NCBI GenBank assembly: GCA_009996615.1
Contig: JAACZU010000011.1
Span: 31,916 to 95,915 of the forward strand
Source: Rhodanobacteraceae bacterium
GTDB taxonomy: Bacteria > Pseudomonadota > Gammaproteobacteria > Xanthomonadales > Rhodanobacteraceae
DNA: 64,000 bases
Direction of reading: 5' to 3'
A model generated the notes under the pieces. The model worked only from the letters and a program-made list of their open reading frames with translations, did not search any database and was not told the origin of the DNA. Of this stretch, positions 8,691 through 17,490 are shown in pieces. Within the stretch, counting starts at the first letter, position 1. Every line of letters starts with the position of its first letter. The translations under genes and the position numbers were made by a program.

Positions 8691-9440
8691 TCAGGGGTTT
8701 GGCGCAACCGCCGCGGCATCCACCGCCGGCACGGCCGCGCGCTGCCGGCGCGGCACCGGCTCGATGCGCGCGACGTTGTCGTGCGGCAGGATCAGCGAAC
8801 GGGCGCGCGCGGGGTCGTAGACGAAGACATAGCCGCTGGTCGCACCGAGCCAGGCCAGCGGCTGCCCCGGCCCGATCCCGCCGCTGTCGTCGGCGAGCCA
8901 CACGCGCACGGAGGCCGCGTCGCCGCGCCGGATCGCCTCGGCGCGATATTCCGCGTAGTGCGCGACGAAGGCCCAGCCGTACAGCGGCACCACGAGCAGG
9001 TAGGTGATCAGCTCCTGGTGCGGCTGGCCGATGGCCCACTCGGCCAGTTTCAGGCGCCCACGCTGCCAGCGCGACAACGCGGGCAGGCCGAGCAGGCGCT
9101 CGCGCTCGGCCTGATGGCGCCGGCGGTACGTCGCGCTCCAGCGATCGAACAGCCAGCACAGCGGCAGCGTCGACAGCACCAGCACCAGCGCGATCGGCTG
9201 CTGGATACCGGCAACGAGGAAGTCGCCGACCTGCGACAGGCTCAGCACCGGGATGTCGAACTTCTGGTAGAAGCTGACGTTGTAGAAGATGCCGGCCGCA
9301 ACGACGAACAGATAGCCAATCGTGATCGCCAGCGCGGGCTCGCGACGCAGCAGTTGGAGCACGTGCGGCAACAAGCTCAGCAGCGGCGAATCGCCGGCAT
9401 CCAGGTTCCGTGCCGGGGACAGCGCGGGACGGCCGCCCAT
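8691..9440 (-). CDS. Unrecognised membrane protein next to the Fe-S carrier gene
   Basis: 249 residues with no family recognised. Hydrophobic segments are visible at about residues 36-54 (ALAITIGYLFVVAAGIFY), 80-98 (PIALVLVLSTLPLCWLF) and 145-165 (LITYLLVVPLYGWAFVA), so three membrane helices. A hydrophilic C-terminal domain ends in a Pro/Ala-rich tail. It follows the iscA-type gene by only 6 bp on the same strand, so they are probably co-transcribed. The gene is likely real, as both edges fit tightly between neighbours. Confidence 0.65.
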   Translation of the reverse strand: MGGRPALSPARNLDAGDSPLLSLLPHVLQLLRREPALAITIGYLFVVAAGIFYNVSFYQKFDIPVLSLSQVGDFLVAGIQQPIALVLVLSTLPLCWLFDRWSATYRRRHQAERERLLGLPALSRWQRGRLKLAEWAIGQPHQELITYLLVVPLYGWAFVAHYAEYRAEAIRRGDAASVRVWLADDSGGIGPGQPLAWLGATSGYVFVYDPARARSLILPHDNVARIEPVPRRQRAAVPAVDAAAVAPNP

Positions 9441-9446
9441 AGCCGC

Positions 9447-9782
9447 TCAGACGTCCGTCGCGACCGTGAAGCTCTCGCCGCAACCGCACTCGCCGGTCGC
9501 GTTCGGATTGCGGAACACGAAGCTCGCGTTGAGGCCCTGGCGCTGGAAGTCGATCTCGGTGCCGTCGACGAACGGCAGCGCCTTGCGGTCGACCACCAGG
9601 CGAAGGCCATCCTGCTCGAACACGGCGTCGTTCTCGGCGATCGCCTCGGCGAGGTCGACCGTGTAGCCGAAGCCCGAGCAGCCGGTGCGCTTGATGCCGA
9701 AGCGCACGCCAAGCGCGGCCGGCGCCTTGGCGAGGAAGTCGTGCATACGCTGGCGCGCCGCGGGAGTGAGCTGGATGGACAT
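9447..9782 (-). CDS. iscA: IscA-type iron-sulfur cluster carrier
   Basis: A-type carrier of 111 residues that passes Fe-S clusters to apoproteins. The three family cysteines are present: C35 in TGCSGFGY and C99/C101 in ECGCGESF. The spelling of the C-terminal motif (CGCGESFTV) favours IscA over ErpA or SufA, but assignment within the family is not certain. No iscRSU genes are nearby, so this is an isolated copy. Confidence 0.9.
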   Translation of the reverse strand: MSIQLTPAARQRMHDFLAKAPAALGVRFGIKRTGCSGFGYTVDLAEAIAENDAVFEQDGLRLVVDRKALPFVDGTEIDFQRQGLNASFVFRNPNATGECGCGESFTVATDV

Positions 9783-9967
9783 GCTGGGACCGGGATTGGA
9801 GATGGGAGATTGGGGATTCGGAAAAACCCCGTTTCGTCGCGTCCGGATGTTAGCGCAGCGCGTCCGGCGACGCAGCGATTCCGCTATGATCGCCGCCTCT
9901 TCTATCCCAACGAAGGCGGCCCCGCGCCATCGGGCGAACTGGGTGCTTGCCGCAGGAGTTTCAAGGT

Positions 9968-11398
9968 ATGTCGGTAGCCGAAGGTTCCGTCTTAGAAGCG
10001 GAAACGGTGGACGTCAAGCGCGCGCTGTCGGGCGCGATCGCGCCGGGCAGCACGATCCGCGTGTGCGGCTGGGTGCGCACGCGGCGCGATTCCAAGGCCG
10101 GCCTGTCGTTCGTCAACCTCAGCGACGGCTCATGCTTCGACCCGATCCAGGTCGTCGCGCCGGCTACGCTGCCGAACTACGAGGCCGAGATCGCGCACCT
10201 CTCCGCCGGCTGCTCGATCATCGCCGAGGGCGAGCTGGTCACCTCGCAGGGCAAGGGCCAGGCCTTCGAGCTGCAGGCCAGCCGCATCGAGGTGACCGGC
10301 TGGGTCGACGATCCGGAAACCTACCCGATCCAGCCCAAGCCGCACTCGCCCGAGTTCCTGCGCGAGGTCGCGCACCTGCGCCCGCGCACGAACCTGTTCG
10401 GCGCGGTCAGCCGCGTGCGCCACACGATCGCGCAGGCGATCCACCGCTACTTCGACGAGAACGGCTACTTCTGGGTCAACACGCCGATCATCACGACCTC
10501 CGACACCGAGGGCGCCGGCGAGATGTTCCGCGTCTCGACGCTGGACATGCTGAACCCGCCGCGCACCGACACCGGCGCGGTCGACTTCAAAAAGGACTTC
10601 TTCGGCAAGGAGGCGTTCCTGACCGTGTCCGGCCAGCTCAACGTCGAGGGCTATTGCCTCGCGCTGAGCAAGGTCTACACGTTCGGCCCGACCTTCCGCG
10701 CCGAGAACTCGCACACCTCGCGCCACCTGGCCGAGTTCTGGATGGTGGAGCCCGAGATCGCGTTCGCCGACCTCGCCGAGGACGCGCGCGTCGCCGAGGA
10801 CTTCCTGAAGTTCATCTTCCGCATGGTGCTGGCCGAGCGCCCGGACGACATGGCGTTCTTCGCCGACCGCGTCGAAAAGACCGCGATCTCGCGCCTGGAA
10901 TCGATCATCGCGCAGCCGTTCGCGCGCATCGACTACACCGACGCGGTCGAGATCCTGAAGAAGTCCGGCAAGAAGTTCGACTACGCGGTCGAATGGGGCG
11001 CGGACCTGCAGACCGAGCACGAGCGCTTCCTGACCGAGCAGCACGTCGGCGGCCCGGTCGTGGTCACGAACTACCCGGAAAAGATCAAGGCCTTCTACAT
11101 GCGCCTGAACGACGACGGCCGCACCGTCGCCGCGATGGACGTGCTCGCGCCGGGCATCGGCGAGATCATCGGCGGCTCGCAGCGCGAGGAGCGCCTGGAC
11201 GTGCTCGACCGCCGCATCGCGCAGTTCGGCCTCGACCCGAAGATGTATGGCTGGTACCGCGACTTCCGCCGCTACGGCACGGTGCCGCACGCCGGCTTCG
11301 GCCTCGGTTTCGAGCGTCTGGTCTGCTACGTCTGCGGCCTGGCCAACATCCGCGACGCGATCCCGTACCCGCGCGCGCCCGGCTCGGCGGAATTCTGA
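9968..11398 (+). CDS. asnS: Asparaginyl-tRNA synthetase
   Basis: Class II synthetase of 476 residues. An OB-fold anticodon domain comes first ([27 protein letters not shown]). The catalytic core has class II motifs: the motif 2 region [22 protein letters not shown] and motif 3 [15 protein letters not shown]. The [14 protein letters not shown] spelling is typical of AsnRS rather than AspRS. The ATG at 9968 follows a GGAG ribosome site about 9 bp upstream and is preferred to a TTG at 9947. Confidence 0.97.
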   Translation: MSVAEGSVLEAETVDVKRALSGAIAPGSTIRVCGWVRTRRDSKAGLSFVNLSDGSCFDPIQVVAPATLPNYEAEIAHLSAGCSIIAEGELVTSQGKGQAFELQASRIEVTGWVDDPETYPIQPKPHSPEFLREVAHLRPRTNLFGAVSRVRHTIAQAIHRYFDENGYFWVNTPIITTSDTEGAGEMFRVSTLDMLNPPRTDTGAVDFKKDFFGKEAFLTVSGQLNVEGYCLALSKVYTFGPTFRAENSHTSRHLAEFWMVEPEIAFADLAEDARVAEDFLKFIFRMVLAERPDDMAFFADRVEKTAISRLESIIAQPFARIDYTDAVEILKKSGKKFDYAVEWGADLQTEHERFLTEQHVGGPVVVTNYPEKIKAFYMRLNDDGRTVAAMDVLAPGIGEIIGGSQREERLDVLDRRIAQFGLDPKMYGWYRDFRRYGTVPHAGFGLGFERLVCYVCGLANIRDAIPYPRAPGSAEF

Positions 11399-11405
11399 GG
11401 CCGCC

Positions 11406-11729
11406 ATGAGCGCGTCCGCGTGGCACCAGTTCGTGTTCATCATGGGTCTCGGCCTGGTCGTGTCGGGCCTGACCACCTACATCATCGTGTGGATGCTGGT
11501 CGCGGTGCACCTGCGCGACCACCACCCGGCCGAGCGCTCTCGCCTGGGCGGCTTCCTGCTCGCGCCGCGCGCCTTCGGCTGGTACCTCCTGGCGCGCTAC
11601 CGCGCGCTGCACGACCGCGGGCTGAACGCGCTCGCGGCCCCCGGCTGCATCGGCGCGTGGGCGATCGCGCTCGGCGCGCTCGCGGCGATCGCGGCCAAGC
11701 TGCTGTCGCTGAATGGAGTGAGCGCATGA
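11406..11729 (+). CDS. Small membrane protein of unknown function downstream of asnS
   Basis: 107 residues, MSASAWHQFVFIMGLGLVVS. One clear N-terminal helix pair (FIMGLGLVVSGLTTYIIVWMLVAV) is followed by a basic stretch and a C-terminal helix (AWAIALGALAAIAAKLL). No family recognised. It starts 7 bp after the asnS stop and overlaps the next gene by ATGA, so asnS and both small genes are probably translated from one mRNA. Confidence 0.7.
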   Translation: MSASAWHQFVFIMGLGLVVSGLTTYIIVWMLVAVHLRDHHPAERSRLGGFLLAPRAFGWYLLARYRALHDRGLNALAAPGCIGAWAIALGALAAIAAKLLSLNGVSA

Positions 11730-12031
11730 ACGACACACCGACGCAGTGGTGGCTGGCCGTATTCGGCGACACGCTGGTCTGGGCGCGGCTGCAGGTGCTC
11801 GACTCCGGTATCGCCGAGGTGCTCGACAGCGACGGCCGCATCCTGCGCTACGACGACGAGACCAGTGCGCGCATGGCCCTGCTCGACGCCGAGTTCCGCG
11901 CGCTCGACGGCCTCGACGAGGACGACGCCGCCGCACTCGGCTTCGACCTCGAGGAGATCGAGCCGCCGCAGGGCGACGCCGACGAGGACCTCGTGCCGCG
12001 CATGGTGCAGAAGCTGCTGCCGCGGCAGTGA
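11726..12031 (+). CDS. Small acidic protein of unknown function
   Basis: 101 residues, MNDTPTQWWLAVFGDTLVWARLQVLDSG. Strongly acidic in the C-terminal half (DGLDEDDAAALGFDLEEIEPP), with no membrane segment. Its start codon overlaps the stop of the preceding gene (ATGA), which supports translational coupling. No family recognised. A palindromic repeat begins 7 bp after the stop and may act as the transcript end. Confidence 0.7.
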   Translation: MNDTPTQWWLAVFGDTLVWARLQVLDSGIAEVLDSDGRILRYDDETSARMALLDAEFRALDGLDEDDAAALGFDLEEIEPPQGDADEDLVPRMVQKLLPRQ

Positions 12032-12037
12032 CACGGT

Positions 12038-12095
12038 GTAGGAGCGCACCCTGTGCGCGACAGGCGCCAAGGTCGCGCACAGGGTGCGCTCCTAC
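12038..12095. repeat. Palindromic repeat, GTAGGAGCGCACCCTGTGCG type
   Basis: Near-perfect inverted repeat: GTAGGAGCGCACCCTGTGCG at the left and its complement ending GCTCCTAC at the right, with a ~10-nt loop. Copies of the same family occur at 33466-33533 and 41186-41257, and a variant at 62898-62961. The REP-like form (a foldable pair between genes) is seen directly. A link to RAYT-type transposases is only inferred, since none is in the window. Confidence 0.8.
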
Positions 12096-12128
12096 GGTAA
12101 TTGGCATGCACATGGACACGGGTGGCCC

Positions 12129-12917
12129 ATGAACCTCGATCTCACCGGCAAGCACGCGCTCGTCTGCGGCGCCTCGCAAGGCATCGGCCGCGCCGCGGCA
12201 ATCGAGCTGGCCGCGCTCGGCGCCGACGTGACCCTGCTCGCGCGCTCGCGCGAGGGCCTTGAAGCGGCGCTGGCCGCGCTGCCGCGACCGCACGCGGCGC
12301 AGCGGCACGCCTGGATCGCCGTCGACATGCGCGAACACGACGCGTTGCGCGCGCAGGTCGAGGCGACCGCGAACGCGCAGCCGGTGCAAATCCTGGTCAA
12401 CAACTCCGGCGGGCCGCCGGGCGGCCCGGCCAACAGCGCCGCGCCGGACGAATTCCGCGCCGCGTTCGAACAGCATCTCGTCGCCGCGCAGGTGCTGCTG
12501 CAGGCCGTGCTGCCGGGCATGAAGAGCGCCGGCTACGGCCGCATCGTCAACGTGATCTCGACCTCGGTGAAGGAGCCGATCCGCAACCTCGGCGTGTCCA
12601 ACACGGTGCGCTGGGCGGTCGCGAGCTGGGCCAAGACGCTCGCCGCCGAGCTCGGCGGCCTCGGCATCACGGTCAACAACGTGCTGCCCGGCTTCACGCA
12701 AACGCAGCGGCTCGAGCAGATCATCGCCGAGCGCACCAAGTCGACCGGCAAGTCCACCGCCGAGATCGAGCAGGCGATGCTGGCGACCGTGCCGGCCGGC
12801 CGCTTCGCCAGGCCAGCCGAAGTGGCCAGCGTGATCGCGTTCCTCGCCACGCCGGCCGCCGCCTACGTCAACGGCGTAAACGTCCCGGTCGACGGCGGTC
12901 GCACGCAATCGCTATAG
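12129..12917 (+). CDS. Short-chain dehydrogenase/reductase with altered catalytic residues
   Basis: Rossmann-fold SDR of 262 residues. The cofactor loop CGASQGIGRAAA and the LVNNSGGPP motif are present, and the C-terminus DGGRTQSL is family-like. The usual Y-x-x-x-K active site is not present. The equivalent segment, GVSNTVRWAVASWAKTLAAEL, has S in place of Tyr and R in place of Lys. This matches my memory of a FabG-like SDR subgroup that lacks the standard tetrad. The substrate is unknown. The start ATG at 12129 lies 34 bp after the repeat. Confidence 0.85.
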   Translation: MNLDLTGKHALVCGASQGIGRAAAIELAALGADVTLLARSREGLEAALAALPRPHAAQRHAWIAVDMREHDALRAQVEATANAQPVQILVNNSGGPPGGPANSAAPDEFRAAFEQHLVAAQVLLQAVLPGMKSAGYGRIVNVISTSVKEPIRNLGVSNTVRWAVASWAKTLAAELGGLGITVNNVLPGFTQTQRLEQIIAERTKSTGKSTAEIEQAMLATVPAGRFARPAEVASVIAFLATPAAAYVNGVNVPVDGGRTQSL

Positions 12918-13364
12918 GAAACGCCCAAACGCCGCCGCTCCCGCCGGCAGCGCGAATTCAGCGTCGCCCTGGAGCCCTCCCTCAAGGCCGTCCGGCCTGG
13001 CCATCCGAGTGCGTCGGCGCCAGGCGCATGAACCAACGTGGAGAAGTGTAAAGGAGTGACATTTTTGTCAGCCTTTGCCGGCCACTCGCTGCCGCCACTC
13101 CGCAGCGCGCACCGCGATGCGACAAGGAAAACTTGTATACATATCAGGACCGGGCATGGTGGCATCGAGACCCGGCGGCAGCACCAGGCGCATGGCATGG
13201 ATGATGCCTATCAGGTGATGGGCGCTCGCGCAATCGGTAAAACCCCGATACGCAGCCATGGATGGCGAGCCCGGATCGAACCGATCCTACTCCTTTCGGA
13301 GAACGACCCCGCAAAGGTCGCTCGCCATCCATCGGCGCCCTCCCTCAATGACAAGGAGCTTTCC
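12918..13364 (+). promoter_or_regulatory. 447-bp gap forming the promoter and leader of the Big-1 protein gene
   Basis: No gene is seen here. The left part (12918-13125) is ordinary GC-rich sequence. An AT-rich patch (TTGTATACATAT, about 13134-13145) could hold a -10 element for the downstream gene. From 13220 to 13340 the sequence folds into several nested perfect stems, listed separately. The ribosome site AAGGAG (about 13351-13356) precedes the ATG at 13365. Confidence 0.5.
13220..13340 (+). ncRNA. Highly structured leader RNA with a tRNA-like cloverleaf (family unknown)
   Basis: An outer stem GGGCGC (13220-13225) pairs with GCGCCC (13335-13340). Inside are a hairpin ATCGG/CCGAT (13233-13249) and a perfect 13-bp stem ATGGATGGCGAGC/GCTCGCCATCCAT (13258-13270 with 13320-13332). 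That stem encloses three hairpins: GGATCG/CGATCC, CTCC/GGAG and CGACC/GGTCG. Read on the minus strand, the inner part (13326-13264) looks like a tRNA: a 7-bp acceptor, a D-like arm, an anticodon-like arm with only a 4-nt loop, and a GGTTCGATCC T-arm-like segment. No CCA tail or usable anticodon is present. It ends 24 bp before the start of the Big-1 gene, so it may be a cis-regulatory element. No Rfam class was recognised. Confidence 0.55.
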
Positions 13365-15134
13365 ATGGAACGACGTCAAGTGCATTCCGTCCCAGGCCTT
13401 CGCAGTGACGGGCCCCCGCCCCCTTCCACGCGGCGCACGATGGCGCATCCTCCGTTCCTCCACCTTGTCGCGTTGTGCGCATTCGCCCTTTGCGGGATTG
13501 CGAAGGCGGGCCCCATCACGGTACCCAACGGAGATTTCTCAAGCCCGTCGAACCAGGGCTCGATCGGTGGCGGCGTCATCGGCGGATCGGGCAGTGCGGC
13601 GATCGGCTCGGGCCCCTGGAGCGGCGCCTATTTCGGCGCACTCGGCCTGCTCGCGCCACCGACGCTGACGATCGGCGGCGGCAAGGCCACGAGCGGCGGC
13701 CTGCTTGGCGTCACGGCGCTCGGCATCGTCAACAACGGCGGCTCGTTCCAACAGGACACATCGACGCCGTGGCAGCCGAACAAGCGCTACACCCTCAGCG
13801 CCGACATCACCACCAGTGGCGCGCTCGACCTCAACCTGCTGCAGGCTGGCAATGCCGGCGTCGCGCTGGCCCGCGGCGCGACGCGCTTGGCCTCGTCGAC
13901 CACCTCCGGCACGGTCACGCTGAACCTGCTGTCCGGCTCAACCTACCGGCTGACGATGACCCACGACACCGGCGCCAGCGTCAGCGGCAACATCGGCATC
14001 CACCTGTTCACCGAGCCGAGCGGCCTGCTCAGCGCCAACCTGCTCGGCTCGGTGAGCTACAGCAACGTCACCCTGAGTTCGCGCCTGCTCAACCAGGTGC
14101 CGGCTGCGCTGGCCGCCGATACCTCGCCGCGCAGCGGGGCCGTCGCCACGGCGGTCGCGCCGCCGCTGGAGATCCGCGTGCTCGATGCCGACGGCGACCC
14201 GATCGAGGGTGTCAGCGTGACCTTCTCGGTTCCGGCCAGCGGCCCCAGCGCGACGGTCACGCCGAACCCGGCCCTGACCGATGCGAACGGCATCGCCCAC
14301 GTCACCACGACCGCCAACACGATCGCCGGCAGCTACGCGATCACCGCGACCGTGGCTGGCCTGGCCGCACCGATCGTGTTCCCGATGGTCAACCTGCCAG
14401 GCCCGGCCGCGGCCGTGTCCGGCGCCAGCGGCAACGGACAGGCCGCCGAGGTCGGCAGCGCCTTCACGACGCCGCTGTCGGTCAAGGTCGCCGATGCCTA
14501 CGGCAACGCAGTGCCAGGCACGCCGGTCACGTTCGCGGGCCCGGCCAGCGGCGCCGGCGCCGTGCTGCCGGCCGCGCCAGTCACGACCGATGCGGCCGGC
14601 ATGGCGCAGGCGACGCCGTCGGCGAACACCGTCGCCGGCAGCTACCAGGTCAGCGCGTCGGTGGCGGGCGTGGCAACGCCGGCGACGTTCGCGCTGACCA
14701 ACCTGTTGCAGCCGTCGGTCACCCCGGAGGGCCCTGGCGAGCCATCGCAGAACGGCGAGATGAACGGCATGTTCGCCTGCGCCCTGCTGGTGCGCGTCAC
14801 CGACGGCGGCGTACCGCGGCCGGGCCTGCTGGTCGATTTCGTTGCGCCGGTTGGCGGGCCCTCGGCAACGCTGTCGAACGGCACGAGCAGCGGCAGCACG
14901 GTGCGCACGAGCACCGACGACGATGGTTTGGCCTGGGCCGAGGCGACGGCCAACGCCGAGCCTGGCGACTACACGGTCAAGGCGTGGCTGCTGTACTCAT
15001 TGGCCGCGCCGGTCGAGTTCCACCTGCGCAACCTCGCGGTGAACGATCCGCTGTTTGCCACCGGCTTCGACGGCGCCTGCATGCCGACGAGTGGTCCGGT
15101 GGCCGTGGATGTGGGCGGCGCCGGCCGTCAGTAG
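13365..15134 (+). CDS. Secreted Ig-like (Big-1 repeat) protein with G-F-D tail motif
   Basis: 589 residues. A hydrophobic stretch HLVALCAFALCGIAKAG (about 27-44) looks like a signal peptide, with an unusually long positive lead before it. An unassigned beta-rich domain (about 45-240) is followed by about three Big-1-like repeats, recognisable by G-x-V-T-D-A-x-G-x-A and PGSYxVxAxVAG-type segments at roughly 255-345, 355-445 and 460-560. It ends near DPLFATGFDGAC, resembling the tail motif of two other secreted proteins in the window. Probably a surface or extracellular protein; ligand unknown. The start at 13365 has a good AAGGAG site, and the long upstream open frame is rejected. Confidence 0.8.
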   Translation: MERRQVHSVPGLRSDGPPPPSTRRTMAHPPFLHLVALCAFALCGIAKAGPITVPNGDFSSPSNQGSIGGGVIGGSGSAAIGSGPWSGAYFGALGLLAPPTLTIGGGKATSGGLLGVTALGIVNNGGSFQQDTSTPWQPNKRYTLSADITTSGALDLNLLQAGNAGVALARGATRLASSTTSGTVTLNLLSGSTYRLTMTHDTGASVSGNIGIHLFTEPSGLLSANLLGSVSYSNVTLSSRLLNQVPAALAADTSPRSGAVATAVAPPLEIRVLDADGDPIEGVSVTFSVPASGPSATVTPNPALTDANGIAHVTTTANTIAGSYAITATVAGLAAPIVFPMVNLPGPAAAVSGASGNGQAAEVGSAFTTPLSVKVADAYGNAVPGTPVTFAGPASGAGAVLPAAPVTTDAAGMAQATPSANTVAGSYQVSASVAGVATPATFALTNLLQPSVTPEGPGEPSQNGEMNGMFACALLVRVTDGGVPRPGLLVDFVAPVGGPSATLSNGTSSGSTVRTSTDDDGLAWAEATANAEPGDYTVKAWLLYSLAAPVEFHLRNLAVNDPLFATGFDGACMPTSGPVAVDVGGAGRQ

Positions 15135-15145
15135 AGAGGAATATG

Positions 15146-15170
15146 GACCGGCGCCTGCGCGGCGCCGGTC
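15146..15170 (+). terminator. Stem-loop after the Big-1 protein gene
   Basis: Perfect 10-bp stem GACCGGCGCC/GGCGCCGGTC with a 5-nt loop, 11 bp after the stop. It is followed by TCCCGC rather than a U-run. Its position fits a transcript end. Confidence 0.55.
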
Positions 15171-15257
15171 TCCCGCACCCTGCCCGACCACCGCGTCGGG
15201 CGGGGTGGCGCGCGGACAGCGCGCGGCACGGCCGCGGTGCCCTGCTAGACTGCGCCG

Positions 15258-16715
15258 ATGCCCTCGCTGCCGACCCTTGCCAACCTGATCGACGGCGCCG
15301 CCGTCGCGCCGCGCTCCGGCGTTTGGCTCGACGTGCATGAACCGGCCACCGGCGCGGTGTTCGCGCGCTGCCCCGCCTCGGATGCGCGCGACGTCGATGC
15401 GGCCGTCGCCGCCGCGCAACGCGCCGCACCGGGCTGGGCGGCGACGCCGGCGGAAACGCGCGCGCGCCTGCTGCACCGCCTCGCCGATCTGGTCGAGCGC
15501 GAGCTCGACGCGCTGGCGCGGCTCGAATCGCGCGATTCCGGCAAGCCGGTCGCGCTCGCGCACAGCCTCGACATCCCGCGCGCGGTCGCCAACCTGCGCT
15601 TCTTCGCCAGCGCGATCACGCAGTGGGCGAGCGAGGCGCACGCGATGGACGGCCACGCGCTGAACTACACGCTGCGCCAGCCGCTCGGCGTGGTCGCCTG
15701 CATCTCGCCGTGGAACCTGCCGCTGTACCTGTTCACCTGGAAGATCGCGCCGGCGCTGGCCGCCGGCAACGCGGTCGTGGCCAAACCAAGCGAGATCACG
15801 CCGTGCACCGCCGCGCGGCTCGGCGAGCTGGCGGTCGAGGCCGGGCTCCCGCCCGGCGTGCTCAACATCGTGCACGGCCAAGGGCCGCAGGTCGGCCAGG
15901 CGCTGGTCGAGCACGCCGGCGTCAAGGCGGTCTCGTTCACCGGCAGCACCAAGACCGGCGCCGCGATCGCCGCGGCGGCGGCGCCACATTTCAAGAAGCT
16001 GTCGCTGGAACTGGGCGGCAAGAACCCGGCGATCGTGTTCGCCGACGCCGACCTGTCCGACGCGAACCTCGACACGATCGTGCGCTCGGGCTTTGCCAAC
16101 CAGGGTGAGATCTGCCTGTGCGGCTCGCGCCTGCTGGTGCAGCGATCGATCTACGACGCGTTCAAGCAGCGCTATCTCGCGCGCGTGCGCGCGCTGCGCG
16201 TCGGCGACCCCGAGGACGCCGCCAGCGACCTCGGCGCGCTGGTTTCGCAGGCGCACTTCGACAAGGTCACCGGCTGCATCGCGCAGGCGCGCGCCGAGGG
16301 CGGTCGCGTGTTGTGCGGCGGCGAGGCGGTCCGCCTCGACGGCCGCTGCGCCGACGGCTGGTTCGTCGCGCCGACCGTGCTCGAGGGCCTGCCCAACGAT
16401 GCCGTGACGAACCAGACCGAGATCTTCGGCCCGGTGGTCAGCCTGATCCCGTTCGATGGCGAGGACGAGGCGCTCGCGCTGGCCAACGGCACCGGCTACG
16501 GCCTGGCCGCGTCGCTGTGGACGAGCAACCTCGAGCGCGCGCACCGGCTGTCGGCGCGGCTCGAGTTCGGCATCGTCTGGATCAACTGCTGGCTGCTGCG
16601 CGACCTGCGCACGCCATTCGGTGGCGTGAAGAACTCCGGCCTCGGCCGCGAGGGCGGCGTCGAGGCGCTGCGCTTCTTCACCGAACCGAAGAACATCTGC
16701 CTTCGATTGAGCTGA
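15258..16715 (+). CDS. amnC: 2-aminomuconate 6-semialdehyde dehydrogenase (ALDH8-type)
   Basis: NAD-dependent aldehyde dehydrogenase of 485 residues. The catalytic glutamate lies in LELGGKNPAIVF and the cysteine in GFANQGEICLCGSR. The NQGEICLC spelling is typical of the ALDH8A1/AmnC branch that oxidises 2-aminomuconate semialdehyde. The NAD-binding FTGSTKTG and the C-terminal PFGGVKNSGLGREGG are present. The assignment is strengthened by the decarboxylase, dioxygenase and deaminase of the same route within the next 14 kb. Carbonic anhydrase follows after 4 bp on the same strand. Confidence 0.88.
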   Translation: MPSLPTLANLIDGAAVAPRSGVWLDVHEPATGAVFARCPASDARDVDAAVAAAQRAAPGWAATPAETRARLLHRLADLVERELDALARLESRDSGKPVALAHSLDIPRAVANLRFFASAITQWASEAHAMDGHALNYTLRQPLGVVACISPWNLPLYLFTWKIAPALAAGNAVVAKPSEITPCTAARLGELAVEAGLPPGVLNIVHGQGPQVGQALVEHAGVKAVSFTGSTKTGAAIAAAAAPHFKKLSLELGGKNPAIVFADADLSDANLDTIVRSGFANQGEICLCGSRLLVQRSIYDAFKQRYLARVRALRVGDPEDAASDLGALVSQAHFDKVTGCIAQARAEGGRVLCGGEAVRLDGRCADGWFVAPTVLEGLPNDAVTNQTEIFGPVVSLIPFDGEDEALALANGTGYGLAASLWTSNLERAHRLSARLEFGIVWINCWLLRDLRTPFGGVKNSGLGREGGVEALRFFTEPKNICLRLS

Positions 16716-16719
16716 ACCG

Positions 16720-17388
16720 ATGCCCAGTTTGAACGACCTGCTGCAACGCAACCGCGCCTGGTCCGAGGCGCTGCGCGCGCGCGACCCGGAATTCTTCAAG
16801 CGCCTGTCCGAACAGCAGGCGCCCGAGTACCTGTGGATCGGCTGCTCCGACTCGCGCGTGCCGGCCAACCAGATCGTCGACATGGCGCCGGGCGAAGTGT
16901 TCGTGCACCGCAACGTCGCCAACGTCGTCGTGCACACCGACCTCAACTGCATCAGCACGATCCAGTTCGCGGTCGACGTGCTCAAGGTCAAGCACATCCT
17001 CGTCGTTGGCCACTATGGCTGCGGCGGCGTCAAGGCGGTGCTGGACAGCCTGCGCCTCGGTCTCGTCGACAACTGGCTGCGCCACGTCGACGACGTGAGG
17101 GAAAAACACGTCGAGGCGTTGGCGCGCATCGACGATGCGAAGGCGCGCCATGCCAGACTGTGCGAACTGAACGTGATCGAGCAGGCGGCCAATGTCTGCC
17201 AGTCGACCGTAGTGCGCGATGCATGGGAGCGCGGCCAGAAGCTCAGCGTGCACGGCTGGATCTACAGCCTGGACAACGGGCTGGTGCGCGACCTCGGCAT
17301 CGGCGTGGACGATCCGGATCGGCTGCGCGAACGCCATCGGCAGGCGGTGGAGAACCTGGTGCGCTCGCCGGCCGGCGACACGCGCTGA
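16720..17388 (+). CDS. can: Beta-class carbonic anhydrase
   Basis: 222 residues. Zinc ligands C42 (in IGCSDSRVPAN, with the D44/R46 dyad) and H98/C101 (in VVGHYGCGGV) are all present, typical of the Can-type enzyme. It interconverts CO2 and bicarbonate. It starts 4 bp after the aldehyde dehydrogenase, so the two are likely co-transcribed. A link to CO2 released by ACMS decarboxylation is only a suggestion. Confidence 0.95.
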   Translation: MPSLNDLLQRNRAWSEALRARDPEFFKRLSEQQAPEYLWIGCSDSRVPANQIVDMAPGEVFVHRNVANVVVHTDLNCISTIQFAVDVLKVKHILVVGHYGCGGVKAVLDSLRLGLVDNWLRHVDDVREKHVEALARIDDAKARHARLCELNVIEQAANVCQSTVVRDAWERGQKLSVHGWIYSLDNGLVRDLGIGVDDPDRLRERHRQAVENLVRSPAGDTR

Positions 17389-17490
17389 ACATGCGTCCCG
17401 ACGTCATGCCAACCACGGCCCCACGGCGGCAACGGCACCTGCGACGGGAGTGGCGAACCATCCAGCAGTTTCCGTGACCGGGAGGAAAAG

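Noticed and set aside
13264..13326. Functional tRNA gene on the minus strand
   Set aside because: The acceptor and T-like arm are present, but the anticodon loop has four bases, the linker at positions 8-9 is missing and no CCA follows.
13220..13340. Cyclic di-GMP (GEMM-I) or TPP riboswitch
   Set aside because: Some short motifs (ACGCAGCC, CCGCAAAGG) recall GEMM, but the required order of conserved elements is absent, so only a generic structured leader is claimed.
14997..16997. 666-codon minus-strand frame over the aldehyde dehydrogenase
   Set aside because: Antisense shadow of a clear ALDH gene; no start signal and no recognisable domain.
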